Numbered from the stretch's first letter, positions 1 to 42,429 are shown. The stretch: 64,000 nt of DNA from Cranoglanis bouderius (GCA_023630585.1 CM042558.1:17884300-17948299), one strand, 5' to 3'. The notes: a model not told the origin generated them from the sequence alone. Made by a program: numbers and translations.

Positions 1-1117
1 CAACGTTTTTACAGATTCGAGACTTTGAACAAATTGTTCCTTTTTAAAGGGGTGGTATTTATGGAGTACTAACTAAATATAAATCTCAGCAGATTGAGTT
101 AAGTTTAAATAACTTGTGCTCCAAGGTCAGCGGTTCGAATGTGCTCCACAAGTTCATTTCAACAGCTCTGAATAGAAGCCATGGTCGTTTCCATGGAAAC
201 CAGCCCTTGTATGCCCTTTAACTGTTAATGTTCTGCCGGTTCTTTATCAGGGGCTTGTAATTTTTAATTACCGGCTTCAGGTCTGTTCATGTGTGTTATT
301 CCTGGTCAGTGTAGGACATTAAGGACATTTAGAATGTGTGCTCCTGTTAAATTAGCCTGAGCCGTGCTAACAGGACTTTGCAGTGTCCAAAACAAAATTA
401 ATACAGAGTGATTGAATGAATCAATTAGTCAAACAATGGTGATGGGAGAGGGAGAGTGGCAGAACGGGCGCGTAAAGATGAGCTAATGACAGAGATGAAC
501 ACTCCAACCTTATTTTACATCCAACTACCATAACAGAATAAGTGCCTGGTAGCATTACACCAGACTTCCACCTGAGGTTGTTTGAGAACTTGCAGATGCC
601 TGTGTATAGGTTTTTTCAATCTGTAGGATGCATTCTGCAAAACAAACAAGCCAAAAAAAAAAAAAAAAAAAAAAAACAATTCGCAAACTAAATAATGAAC
701 ACAGTCCTTGCCCTTTTTAAATCTCTTCCCAAAGGCCACTTAGACAGAGTTCTAATGTAGCTGCACAGGATTTAATAATAATCACAATATGTTTATAACT
801 GATAACCTTTTGATGCATAGAAGCTCAGACGTGTGTGTGTGTGTGTGTGAGTGTGAGTGTGTTTGCGCGCTTGCGCGTCCACTAGTGTGGGTGGTATCAT
901 GTCTTAAGACATGTTGTGTCTGCTAACAGTGTGTGGTGGGTGAATGCGGATGCATCACCCATGTCGTCGATCGAATGTGTGTGCTAAGCTTTGTATTGAG
1001 TCCATAAATTTAGTAAGTGTGTACAATAAGCTTTTCATGTGAGGATAAGTTTATATGCTCTCTCTCTCTCTCTCTCCCTTTCTCTCTCTCTCTCTCTCCC
1101 TCTCCTGTCCTCTTTAG
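1..1117 (+). other. itpr1 intron (3' part), with a palindromic RFX-like site
   Basis: No exon is recognisable here. The segment 170-470 is not obviously repetitive and is rich in AATTA/ATCAATTAG-type homeodomain motifs, with a 14-bp palindrome at 187-200. A poly(A) run lies at 653-676, a (GT)n run near 831-848, and the CT tract at 1059-1107 leads into the exon. Confidence 0.6.
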
Positions 1118-31105
<29,988 letters not shown>

Positions 31106-31115
31106 GTGTGTGCGT

Positions 31116-31155
<40 letters not shown>

Positions 31156-32450
31156 GTGAGCTTCAGCACAGGCTACACGTCTGCACTTAGAAGTAGACCT
31201 GCAAAACTCCTTCCAGACTTATGCACACTCAACTAATCTAAGTAAGGGGGAAAAAAATGTAATTAAACAAACAGACAAAAACAGTTTGTGCCCCTCAGTC
31301 CCTTGGTCAGTTTGGGTGCCAAATGTTCACTGACGGCAGTAATTAATGTGGGGGACACTTGAATTTGGGGCTAAACTGGACAGTATGACTAGTTATAGAT
31401 GCTGCTTGGAGAAGTGTTAAAGAGGCATCTTTTTGTATTTCCTAACTAGTATAGCAAGCAGTATTTTATGTCTTATTTTTGTATTTTGTGCAATATTACT
31501 ACTTTAATATGCAAACTTGTCGAGCTGTACAATGTGTCTTAAAGAGATGATAATCATCTCTCATGTTAAACGCTTTTCATCTCCCTCACCCTTTTGTTTC
31601 TCAGCTTCACGACTGTACTGGGACGCTGTAGATTCATAGTGTCAAAGCTCATAGAGTCAACTTAGCAAGAATTCTATTAGCCATCAGGTTGCATATATGG
31701 GCCTTTTAATTTTCTTATTTATTAATTTATTTATGTCAGAAATTTAATAAATGACGTTTAAAAGGGACTGACTACGCCATAGCATACACATTTTCTATAG
31801 AAAGATGCATTATGTTCTTAACATTTATTTATTTTTATTTTTTTTGCTTTGTCTTGTTTTCTGCCTGTTCAGAAAATAAATAAAAGCCCATTAGCTTTTT
31901 GAGATGGTAAAATGATAAGATTAGCATTTAATCTGTTTAGACTGGTAAGCTTTGTTTTTGTGTTTTAATTCTAAGTGGCTTTAATATCTAGAGCATTTTT
32001 AATTATTATGACTCGTGTCTTTTGGCTCACGGGAGCCTATGAGCGTCCGCGCCTGTCGTGAGTTCTGCACTGAGAGACTCTAAGAGGCCCGGGGGAAAGA
32101 GCGAGAGAAACGCCTTCCCCATCAACCAAACAAGTCATTTTGTAAACACGGCACCATGTAATATCTCTACACGAGAGAGTAAATGCTCAGAACAATACTT
32201 GCACTACCATGTCTTACAAACCTGCCATATCTCTCTGTTGCTATCTCATTTGTTCCGGTTTTCTGTAAAAGATGTGTATATGTTTGTCAAGTCTTTGCTT
32301 TGTATAGAGATACTTTCCCCACCCCCTAGAGGCATAATAGAATTTAATAGCACTGTTAATGAAAATTATATTAATTATAATTCTAATTTAACATATGTCA
32401 AGATTGTAAATTAATTTAGCAATATTTAATAAATCCTCTAATTCACCTTG
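31106..32450 (+). other. itpr1: Probable itpr1 3' UTR
   Basis: AT-rich, non-coding sequence directly after the itpr1 stop, starting with a (GT)n run at 31117-31154. Candidate poly(A) signals AATAAA sit at 31746, 31875, 31879 and 32428. Which one is used cannot be decided from sequence. Confidence 0.6.
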
Positions 32451-34569
32451 AATTTTTCACCTTTATTTATTTATTTATTTTTATTTTTAAATATAAATTT
32501 ACTGCTTCTTTTGCCACATGCTCTCAGTATAATGTGTGTTATTTTGGCACGATGCTGTTTTTGCTCAAATGCCACATCTAAACTAAATTCACTTAAGAGA
32601 AAAACTATGACAAAAACATATCAGTACAAAAACACTCACTGCCCGATATTACATAGACAACTTGAAACGTACTGAATATTTAACCAAGCGCCTCAACTAG
32701 TGCTGGGCAATAATATTTTAAGTAAAGTAATCCTATGATAAGCCTTTTTAGTAACTTATAACTTCATTTTTTCTTACACGTACTTCAAATAAAACAGTAA
32801 CTCAGTAACTTGACAAACACAACCTTATTAAACAGAAAGGTTAATAAAGGTACATTTGTAACTGCATGTTTAGAGGGATTATTCCAGCTTTAAAGAAAGT
32901 GCTTGTCATTCGAGGGGAAATGCACTTCAGGTGACCTCTCAAATCACAGAATATATATAAATGTTTTTTTTTCTTCTTCTCGTTTTTCTTGTTCAGCACT
33001 GAGTGGGAGAGCCCCATGCAGGCTCTACAGAGAATAAAAACCAATGATCTGCATATTAGAGGATCTTAGCTGATTAGGTAAAGTGGGAGTTGATGAGGAC
33101 ATAAATCTGAGAAGAAACAGAAGACTGCTTTTAGCAGAAGGTTTAGTTACATGTTGAAAGTTCGTGACTTCTGGGTGAAACGATAATGAGCATAATAATA
33201 GAGAGATCATAATGTCTGCACGTCATTTAGAGGGACACTTCAGCAGGGGCAACACGTGAGGTTCCGCCCTGCGTGCATTCACCTGAGTGAAGCTATTAAC
33301 AGCTAAGCGATCAGACGATGAGTCTGTGTGTTAACGTGATGAACGTTATAAACGGACTTGCCTCCACGTTCACGTAGGGACGACTGGAGTGTATTAGCCT
33401 GTGCGTCGTCACCAGTCAGGCCCGTTTCTGAATTCCCCTCCTGTGGTGGAGAGTGAGAATCGGCTTGTGTCCAGGTGCTGATGCTGTGACATTTAGCTCT
33501 GATCAGAACAAACACAGAAGGGGTAAGGTTGATGAGGGACTGTTCATTCAAGAAGCAACATTTATACTTTTTTTTTGTTATTGTTGCCGTTGATCAAAAT
33601 CTACCAAATTCTAATAAGTGTCACACAAATCAATTTAAAAGATGTATATTTTTCTCAGTAGCCACTACTGAGAAACCACTCCACCCTCTTCTCCTTGTAT
33701 TTAACAGGTAGCTTTTATGTCTGTCTTGTTCTGTGTTGTTTCACAGAAACAGAATTTATACGCGAAACAACAAAGAAACACTTTGCAATCACTTTGTGTG
33801 AATATGATTCAACTAGCACAAATGTCAGACTATGACATGACCATCAAAGTTCCTTGGTTCACACTTTGAGCAGCAGAGGACTAACATTTCTCACGCAAAA
33901 GGTTATGAGCGGGGGTTTTTATTTTAATTTTTAATTTTTTTTTTTTTGGTGTCTGACCGTACTAACGTGATTATATTTACCAGCTACAAGACTGGAAGAA
34001 GACGAGAAACTTAACAAGAACCAGGCTCTGTTAAGAGGTTATTAAGCCATCATTAAACACTGATTTTTAAACTCCGTGAAGATCCTCTGGGCAAAAATAA
34101 AACATAATTACTATGAATTTGTTCCTGGCTAAAGGCATTTCACTGTAATTGCTGGGACCATTCGAGGCTAATTAACTTGGTGGATTTAGGGCATTCTGCA
34201 AATGCAGGAAAAGTAAGCAAAGTGAATATTGCGTAGATTCTAACAAAAAAAAAAAAAAGAGTTATAAACAAGTAATAAAAATGCAATCATATGATGTACT
34301 TAATCTCTTTTTTTTTTAAATTGGCAATTCAATAAAATGTGTATTTACCATTTTTTTCCCAAAATCTTTTTTTGGTAAGAATATCTTATATCTGCTTGTT
34401 GCCACATATGATTACAGACTAACAGAAGCGGTTCATCACTACAGTATAAATGTCATGAGGAAATTCAGCTTTGTCATGAAGTAATGTTTTTATTTCACAC
34501 TTTGTCATCAAAGCTTTTATGACACAGAATTGACTTGAACTTTGTGTGTTACTACCGCAGCGCTTGATG

Positions 34570-34614
<45 letters not shown>

Positions 34615-35582
34615 AGTAAGATGTTCCAAACTGTGGGGAATTTGTATGTCCCGTTAATAAAAGTGAACATCACCACTCTTTTCTTCCTGTCTGTGTATAA
34701 AAGGAAGGCTGAAGCTGCTGCATCATCTCGGTGATGCACGTCTGACATGAAAGCAGTAAGAGAACTTTCCACACATGCTGCATGCTTCACGCGAATAAAA
34801 AAAAAAAAAACAAACACTTCAAACGAATTCAATTCTCTTGCAGTGAATGAATAAAATTCCTCTTATCACAAGAAACACGCAACTAGTCGTAAGCCTGTAG
34901 GTGGAAAAAGAAAAAAAAGAAAAAAGAGACAGGTGCATGCGCTGTGATAAAGTGCTACAGGAAGAAATGAACTTGTTGCATTCATGCCGAGATAGAGACA
35001 CCTGTAGGGTTTTAATCAGCCTCAGATTAAGCCTGCATCAAAAATATTTACTTTTATTCTAAGTTTCTAAAACAGTACTCAAGGAATATGAATGTGTCCC
35101 CAGGTGCTGTAGTTTGTGTGTGTGTGTGTGTGGCTTCTGAGGCACGCAAATTAGTTTCAAAATTACATAAATGTCATGTTGCTATTATTGCATTTATGCA
35201 TCCATGCTCGGTATATAAAATACATGTTTATTACATAACCTGCATTTAATTACTGACTAAACCCACCCAGTCTGGTGATTTCCCCATTTGAACATGTCTA
35301 CTCAACCCGATAATTAACTGATTAAAGGAAATGAGGTGTCCTAAATCAGGAAATTGCCAAACTGTGCTGGACTCTGACCAACACCACCCCACTTTAAGAC
35401 CCCACCCGACCCTGACCTATGATACATTTAACATTATACCACACAAATCGTATAGGAAAGTACATGCGCAAATATTTTTTGCTTCATTGCAAGAGATGAA
35501 GTTAAAAAAAATAAATAAATAAAAAAACAGAAACAGACTATAGGACATATTCAAACACCCTGTGTTCACATCACTCATGTAC

Positions 35583-35587
<5 letters not shown>

Positions 35588-35655
<68 letters not shown>
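35588..35655. repeat. (AT)n microsatellite
   Basis: Sixty-eight bases of alternating AT, left border of the palindrome-bearing repeat. Confidence 0.97.
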
Positions 35656-35660
<5 letters not shown>

Positions 35661-36161
35661 GTGCAAAAGTTTTAGGCACATGCAAAGAACTGCTGTAGAC
35701 CAAAGATGCCTTCAAAATAATGAAATTAAATGTTTCTACATTTTAAAAAAATACCGTAAACAGTAGTAAATGAAACAAAGTCAATATTTGGTGTGACAAA
35801 AAAATAAAAATAAATATATTAGTCTCCGGTACAATGTGTGCAGTTTTATAAGGAAATGAGCTGGTAAGTTTAATTGAGCATCAGTTCTTCTGGACACTTT
35901 GACTTTCGCATTCGCTTCTTATTTTTGCAGCGAAACCCAGCAGCCTTCATTGTGTTTTTTTGTCTGAAAAGTGTCTCTTATGTAATATGCTGCCTTTTTT
36001 TTAATGACATACAAACAATTTTGTGCTAGAAAACTAATGTTTGGGAATCTAAAATGTTTTTTGTTCTGACCTGATAATGTAGAAGTCATATATATATATG
36101 ACTTCTACATTATCAGGTCAGTACAAAAAACATTTTAGATTCCCAAACATTAGTTTTCTAG

Positions 36162-36164
<3 letters not shown>
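35656..36164. mobile_element. Tc1-end-like repeat family B, with terminal inverted duplication
   Basis: Starts TACTGTGCAAAAGTTTTAGG, typical of one class of fish Tc1 ends. The first 130 bases match, inverted, 44456-44600. It has no transposase, and its right end is duplicated as an inverted copy (see the palindrome). Confidence 0.7.
36023..36164. repeat. 142-bp near-perfect palindrome
   Basis: Arms 36023-36090 and 36097-36164 are each 68 bases. They are reverse complements with one mismatch, and the six-base centre TATATA is itself symmetrical. The left arm starts GTGCTAGAAAACTAATGTTT and the right arm ends with its complement. Confidence 0.97.

Positions 36165-36220
<56 letters not shown>
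36164..36220. repeat. (TA)n microsatellite
   Basis: About 57 bases of TA directly after the palindrome's right arm. Confidence 0.97.
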
Positions 36221-36223
<3 letters not shown>

Positions 36224-36480
36224 TTATATGTATTAGAGTAGCTGAATAAACAGACAGACAGACAGATAGATATATAGATAGATTAATTCATTAATAACGT
36301 GAAAATTTATCTGTGTCATATTATGCCAAATCATTTTCGTCAGTACTAATAGGTTGCTTATGTAATCTTTTTCATATCTATATTAAAGTAGCAAAACGTT
36401 AAAAAAAATGCTTTATCTGGTGAAAAACAGCATACAACAAATAAACCACTGCTCCATACGATTCCTTTTTTTTGTGGCTC

Positions 36481-37139
36481 TGTTGGCTTTCCACATCGCC
36501 GTTCAGCTTGTTGGACTCCGCGCCTCTCCCGAAAAGCGCGTGGTTGTACACGGGACACGGAGGGGAGGGCGAGAGCGAGCGAGCGAGCGAGAGAGAGAAT
36601 GAATTTATCTCTAACAGACTGGAGCTGCTGAAAGCGCCGTCCGACACGTGAGGCTCATGTGACGAAGCAGGGAGGAGAGACGTGTCTGCAGTCACAGGTT
36701 TTTTTTTTTTTTTTTAACACGTATTCTAGTCCACCCACCGCACACACACTCAGACACACACACATACACATTTAACCGACGACCGGAGCTTCTGAACTAT
36801 TGCGCCTTGGCTCGCCAGTTCGCCAGCAACGTCTCTGCCCTGCATGTGTGTGTGCGCGTGAGCGCGGTGTGTGTTTACAGGTTACAGCTCATAGAGTAGT
36901 CTGGAAACACCGACGGAAAAGTAAAACAACTTCATCTTCTTTTCTGTTTTTTTTTTTTCTCAACGTGGGACAATTTTCTTCTGAGGATATTTATATATTT
37001 GAGTGCATTTACAAGAACTTTGGCTTTTATGTGTGTGTGTGTGTATTTTTATATACACATACATTTATCGATTTAAGAGTATAATTTGAGGAGAAAAGAA
37101 ATTATATATTTATAAGCCGTTATTTCTACACTTTGGGCA
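36481..37139 (+). promoter_or_regulatory. bhlhe40: bhlhe40 promoter and 5' UTR region
   Basis: GC and CpG content rise at about 36490-36680. A canonical E-box CACGTG lies at 36645-36650, with CATGTG ten bases on and a TGACG half-site beside it. BHLHE40 is a known E-box-driven clock output gene that also represses E-boxes. A TATATAT string near 36992 could be a TATA box, but the start site cannot be fixed. Confidence 0.5.
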
Positions 37140-37216
37140 ATGGAGCGGATTACGAGCGCACAGCCTCCTCCACGTTTGGCCAAACAGAACCCGTTGGACA
37201 TGGCTGCCATTCCGGG
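37140..37216 (+). CDS. bhlhe40: bhlhe40 exon 1 (coding)
   Basis: 25 codons plus two bases. The start ATG is chosen because MERI-SAQPPP matches the conserved family N-terminus. Donor GTAAGA. Confidence 0.95.
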
Positions 37217-39774
37217 GTAAGAGCCATTTTTAACATCCCAAAACCTTGTGCTAGATATTTACTATAAATAAATACACCGTTCTGACATTCCGTAGCGTTA
37301 ATGTCCTAAAGGAAACATGTTACATGTTGCAGAAGGGGCGTAACAGTTCATTCAGCGCTGCTGCATAAAGTTTCGTGATGTTTCTCAGGCGTTTTCTAAA
37401 CACTCCGTGACATTTTCCATCATCTCTTATTGACTCTTCTTCCCTCTCCTGTCATTTCGTATAGCATGGATTTCCCCATGTACGTATACAAACCCCGGAG
37501 AGGTGCGAAACGAGGCGAGGACAGCAAGGTACGACCAACAACAAACTTCATTACCGACTGTTTAATTTAGCTATTTCATTTTTAATGTATTAATTGTAAT
37601 TCTATCTAAACGTATTTCTTTTTTTATGCTAAGTGTGCATGCCTGCTCCTGAAGCCTGCATGAGAGTTGCTGAAAGTTTGAAGAATAGTGTTGCGTTTTG
37701 GAGCTTGAACATTTTGTTTCATTTCACGCAGGACACGTATAAACTGCCGCATCGTCTGATTGAGAAGAAAAGACGTGACAGGATAAACGAATGCATCGCC
37801 CAGCTGAAGGACCTGCTACCAGAGCACCTGAAACTCTCCGTAAGTGTTCATGGGAGTGGATGGAGGGCTTAAAATGTCTATCTATAGCGCCACCTGCAGT
37901 GTTGCGTCTCAAACTCAAATCACTCCCCCCCCCCTTTTTTCTTTTTACAACATTAGTCTGCTTCATGATTTACTATTTACTTCATTATTTATAATCTGCC
38001 ACAAAAGCGGCTGTAGATCACAGGAAGGTAATCCACAAACTCGTTGGTAAGCGTACAGAATGTCATTTCTAAAAGGCTGTGAGTTAAAAAGAAAATTTTA
38101 ACAACATGAATTAAAGCCGTTTCTGCTCTAAATATAACATCAGATTTGTGGATTACCACTACAGTGTACAAGTGTAATTCTCAAGTATGTTAACATGGAC
38201 CTGATGCACCTGCTAAATTTAGAGGAGTGTTTAAAGCGACAGATATATATATTTTTTATTTATATACTCACTCACTCAGAAGAGTGGAGCAAGGAATACT
38301 GCTGCTGAGATACTATAAGTTACACAAGATCAACTCCTGAAAATATATAAAAACTCTGCATCCACAGAGTGGAAACTGGAAGCGTGTTGTTTTGTATTTT
38401 TAAAGCTGGATTTGCATGTCCGTTGTGTCTTTGGGTTTGCCCTCAGCGGAGGCAGCTTGAGAGAGTTACATAAGAAAGATAAACAGGCTTATCGAGTGAT
38501 TCCTCCTTTTATAGACGCTGGGCCATTTGGAAAAGGCCGTGGTGCTGGAGCTGACGTTGAAGCACGTGAAAGCTCTCAACAGCCTGCTGGAGCAGCAGCA
38601 GCAGCAAATCATATCTCTGCAGAATGGAATGCAGATCGGTGAGTTCCATGAGAAACGTTTAGAATAAACACTCGTTCTGAAATGCAGCTCGTCGTGAAGA
38701 AACAGTAATGTAAACACTCTTAAGAACCCTCAACAATGAAATTGTCACTCGTTTATATTTAAAATAAATAAACAAATAAAACCTTCTGAGTAACGTGATC
38801 CATTCGCACAAGGTCTGTTCCTGTCTGTCATGCACCATCAGCAGGTATTATGTAACCGGCTCAGAGGGATGAACTCTGAGATGAGATTGTACTCATATGT
38901 AATCTACCTGTGTGTGTGTGTGTGTGTTGCTGCAGGTGATCACACCAATGGGAGCTTGGAGAAGAGCGAGGAGATGTTCCGCTCTGGTTTCCATTTGTGT
39001 GCCAAGGAGGTTTTGCAGTACATGGCGAGCCAGGAGAACGCGCAGGATCTGACTCCTACGCACATCTTTAACCATCTGCACAAGGTGGCCTCCGAGCTGC
39101 CACAGCGGCCGATCAGCCCGCGGCAGGACATGCCTTCCCCTGTCCACAAAGTCCATGAGATTCGCGAGAAGCCAGTGGTGGTGCCAGCCAGAATGCCAGA
39201 GGGCCACACCAAAAACTGCGTCCCTGTGATTCAGAGGACTTACCCACATAGCAGCGAGCAGAGTGGAAGCGACACGGACACGGACAGCGGCTATGGTGGA
39301 GAGTTGGACAAAGACAAGCGTGACTCCAAAGCTCAGCGGCCCAGCTACTACAGCAAAGAGGGCGCTGAATTGAAATACGGCATCAAGGAGGAGTGGGATG
39401 AGCCGCAGGCCAAACGGCAAAGGTCTGACTCTTCTGAGGACGAGTCTCTGTTGAGTCACAGTGGGTACGCAGGCTTCTCTTCCCACCAGCCACCTCTCTG
39501 TATGCCCTTCTACCTCCTCCCTCCAGTGACGGCGGCCGCTGCTGCCGCGTACCTGCCCGTTCTGGAGAAGTGCTGGTACCCAGGGGGCATGCCTATGCTG
39601 TACCCTGGCATCGGGGGTTCCACGCCAGGCTTATCTCCTGACAAACTCCCCTTGTCGCTTGTCTTGTCACCCAGACTAGAGTCCCCTACTAGCTCTCATG
39701 CTCATACAGACTCTCCAGCCCTGCACCAGGCCCTAAAACAAGTGCCCCCCTTAAATCTGGAAACCAAAGACTGA
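37140..39774 (+). CDS. bhlhe40: bhlhe40, class E basic helix-loop-helix repressor (DEC1)
   Basis: Nuclear bHLH-Orange transcriptional repressor that binds CACGTG E-boxes and acts in circadian, hypoxia and immune control. Exons: 37140-37216, 37465-37528, 37732-37839, 38515-38638 and 38936-39774, giving 403 aa (human about 412). The N-terminus is MERITSAQPPPRLAKQ. The basic region LPHRLIEKKRRDRINE has the family Pro, and helix 2 contains GHLEKAVVLELTLKH. A Gln run follows. An Orange domain lies around EEMFRSGFHLCAKEVLQYMA. A conserved SGSDTDTDSGYGGE and a sumoylation-like IKEE are present. The C-terminus PPLNLETKD separates it from bhlhe41, and no WRPW motif is present, as expected. An Ala run near residues 320-326 is seen. 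Confidence 0.97.
37465..37528 (+). CDS. bhlhe40: bhlhe40 exon 2
   Basis: Completes Gly, then MDFPMYVYKPRRGAKRGEDS and K, the linker before the bHLH. Acceptor TATAG, donor GTACGA. Phase 0 at its end. Confidence 0.95.
37732..37839 (+). CDS. bhlhe40: bhlhe40 exon 3: basic region and helix 1
   Basis: 36 codons from DTYKLPHRLIEKKRRD to DLLPEHLKLS. Holds the DNA-contacting basic residues and helix 1. Confidence 0.97.
38515..38638 (+). CDS. bhlhe40: bhlhe40 exon 4: helix 2 and Gln run
   Basis: 41 codons plus one base from TLGHLEKAVVLELTLKH to SLQNGMQI. Five consecutive Gln follow helix 2. Acceptor TATAG, donor GTGAGT. Confidence 0.96.
38936..39774 (+). CDS. bhlhe40: bhlhe40 exon 5: Orange domain and C-terminus
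   Basis: 280 codons including the stop. The Orange domain spans about the first 60 residues. Pro-rich and acidic segments follow, then LPFYLLPPV-like text (MPFYLLPPVTAAAAAAYLPV) and the final NLETKD. The acceptor is preceded by a (GT)n run that directly abuts TGCTGCAG. Confidence 0.97.
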
Positions 39775-41195
39775 TAACCAAGTGGAGTCCCCTTCACCTC
39801 CTCTGAATGTTAAGAGCGGAGGATACGCTGATGAAGATCAGAGTCGTGCCGGCTCCTGCTCTGCTACCGCTGCCCCGCCCTTCCCCCAGTGTTATTAAAA
39901 AAATAAATAAAAAAAAAAAAACAAAAACAAATTCACAAACATACACGAGCCCAGTGGCCAACTCCCTCCACCACAGCAGTAGATGCACACGCTGGGAGAA
40001 AGAGTCCGTGTGTAGACGGGTACACACTGGCTATGTTGAGGGAGTGGATGGGAGACGAGGACTAGGGTGTAGCACTTAGTGTCACTGTGAATGACACTGA
40101 GCTGTCTGGTTTCAGGAAGGATTGCTTTGTGGGGACCTCTGCTCTCTGCGCTGAATGTTTCAATAAACAAACAAACAAATCCAGAATGTGACGTGCAGAC
40201 AGCCCCTAACAGATAAACGATAAGGACTCTGCCCTTTGCACATATCTTGTATGTTTTGAATGTAAACCAGAAAAAAAAAAAAAAAACGTCGCTAGCGAAA
40301 CCCCTGTAGATGCTGCTTTTTTTTGTTGTTGTTGTTGACATTTCTCTGTGCTGCCGAGCAAGGCTTCACATTGTCAGGACTCTCTGGCTGCTTTAAATAA
40401 AGACTATCCTTTTAGCCTAGAATGCTACCAAATAACGGTCTGCTTTAGTTGACCAGAGCTTTCACAAAATGAGACAACAGCGACAGCCTCATCTCTCCCC
40501 ATCGCTAAGTTAAGTCACCGGATTCCCACAAACTGAATCCATCAAACCCTCATACACACACAGGTGAGGATGATCAACCATGACGTGGGTCGTTGTGTAA
40601 ATAAGGGAGTAATGTAATCACAGATGTTTTTTTTCTTCTCTTTTTAGAAAGATTTTGATTATGTAATTCATTATAGTTTGTGCAAGTAGATGGGGGTACT
40701 TGTGAGGTAACTACATTGTAGAATTCATATGTTTATACAACATTGTTTGTACATCTCTATTTTTTTTTTTTTTTTTTGATACATGATCCACAGTTTTTTG
40801 TGTTTTGATTGAGAGGGGAGTTCCAGATATTCATGAGACATTATGCACATAAAACTGTGGAGGTTGTATCTGCATCATGCTCTGTGTTCATTTCTGGTCA
40901 AATTAAGACAGATCTCTGCTCATGCTGTTGCCTTTACTTGTTTAAAGCAGTAAAATTATGACATATGTCAATTAAAAAAAACCCAACAATATTCTGGATT
41001 CTATGGAAATGTGAATGTACAATGTTTAAACAATATACTAGTTTTGTATAGGAAGAGGTACTTGGGATTTTTATTTTGGGACCTAACAGAAGGTTGCTTA
41101 ATGTATATATTTTGTCAAAAAACAAAACAAAACAAAAAAAAACACCGCTGTTGACATTCATTAAAAAGTATTAATAAAGATTTTTTTCCTGTGGA
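39775..41195 (+). other. bhlhe40: bhlhe40 3' UTR
   Basis: AT-rich, ending at the strong poly(A) signal AATAAA at 41173-41178 followed by GT-rich sequence. An earlier AATAAA sits at 40396-40401. A Pumilio-type element TGTAAATA is at 40596-40603, and poly(A)/poly(T) runs are frequent. Length about 1.4 kb, similar to the mammalian transcript. Confidence 0.75.
41173..41178 (+). terminator. bhlhe40 main poly(A) signal
   Basis: AATAAA near the end of the AT-rich 3' UTR, followed within 40 bases by a TGTGTTGG downstream element. Confidence 0.6.
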
Positions 41196-42429
41196 AAAGC
41201 TGCATGTGTTGGCTTTCTCTTTGAAGCCTTGTTTATCTGTTGAAGCCATGTGGCTCTTTCTCAGCCTGTAGTTATGTAATGCCTTATATAATGTTGCCTG
41301 TGGAAATCATGTGGACACGGGATTCCATATCAGTCGGGTTTAAAATATCCTGACATTACTACTGAAAACTGAACCGGGTTTTTAATTTAGTACTAACTCT
41401 ATAAGTAATAGCACAACAACCAAAGTTTGTTTTCTAATCTGTACATCAGCTAATTTTGCTGTAAAATATATATTTAAAAAAATCCATTCTAGCCTAATGT
41501 TTATTTAATTCCTTTTATAATATCGACAAAAAGTGCTTTTCTGAAGAGCCCAATACCTGAAGTCATCTTTGTCGCTGTGATCACAGCTACTCGTTACCCT
41601 TAAAAGCAGCTTCAGGGAAACAGGTTTCAGTACAACACTGGTGTGGTTACATCGGCAACGCCTAGCCTCTCGTCACATGAAGAGCCCTGCTGATTCCTCC
41701 TCTGTGAAAAACAGCGTGCTCTGCCTCGTGCCACCTTTTCAATACTGCAAAAGAAGAAGAAGAAGAAAAAAAAATAACGCAAAGCCAGACTCTGAAAAGG
41801 CAACGCTTTTCGTCCCTGTTTTTTCTTTCTTTCACAAACTCGCCCAAAATTGACCTCTCTGCATTAACAGGCCGTTGCTGTTGTGATAAGAGAAAAAGAA
41901 AAAAAATTGTAGCCTGATTTCTGAACTAAAATTCTGTGCTATTCCAGAGTCACTATATGTAGATCACCATCATGTGAGATATGATTAAATGTTCATTTCA
42001 GTTACTACATAAGTATGTATGACCAACTAATTTCCTGTAAGCCAACATAAAGTGTCTTAGTAAGATATTGGGCTGCCACGTCCGCCAGAACAGCGTTTTG
42101 CTAGTTAGTTGGTTAGTATTGCTAGTTAGTTTGATTGGACGAGTGGCGATCCTGTTTGTATCACTCCGCATGTCTGTGTTCACTACATACAATACCAATT
42201 CTAGCAATACTACTAGGGGGCTGTCATTCAGTCTGTGCGTTACTATGGCAACACACAACGTTCTATCCAGTTGTGTGCTTCTTAGGGAACTTTTTTTTTT
42301 TTTTTTTTTTGGGAGCAAAAATAAACCAAATATTTGGCCATATTGGGTCTTAAGTGTCAGTTACTTAATATTTATTTCTTGCCAATAAAATCAGTATCAC
42401 ACTCGCAATCACAATATTGTTTAGTTTGA

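Larger units (their letters stand above)
32451..36480. other. itpr1-bhlhe40 intergenic region
   Basis: AT-rich non-coding DNA. It holds (TTTA)n at 32461-32485, poly(A) runs at 34574-34611 and about 34797, a non-repetitive stretch at 34100-34240 with GCTAATTAA, and the AT microsatellite/palindrome complex at 35588-36220. No gene is seen. Confidence 0.65.
37217..38935 (+). other. bhlhe40 introns
   Basis: Four short introns (248, 203, 675 and 297 bases). The third, 37840-38514, is AT-rich with no recognised element. Nothing else is seen. Confidence 0.7.

Noticed and set aside
35588..36220. CRISPR array or microRNA cluster
   Set aside because: Only one inverted repeat with AT runs, no spaced direct repeats; no evidence of processing as a microRNA.
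31106..36800. Possible EGOT-like antisense lncRNA near the itpr1 end
   Set aside because: The human locus has one, but nothing in this sequence alone supports a transcript here.
38893..39486. 197-codon minus-strand frame
   Set aside because: Antisense shadow of bhlhe40 exon 5, whose own frame is strongly conserved.
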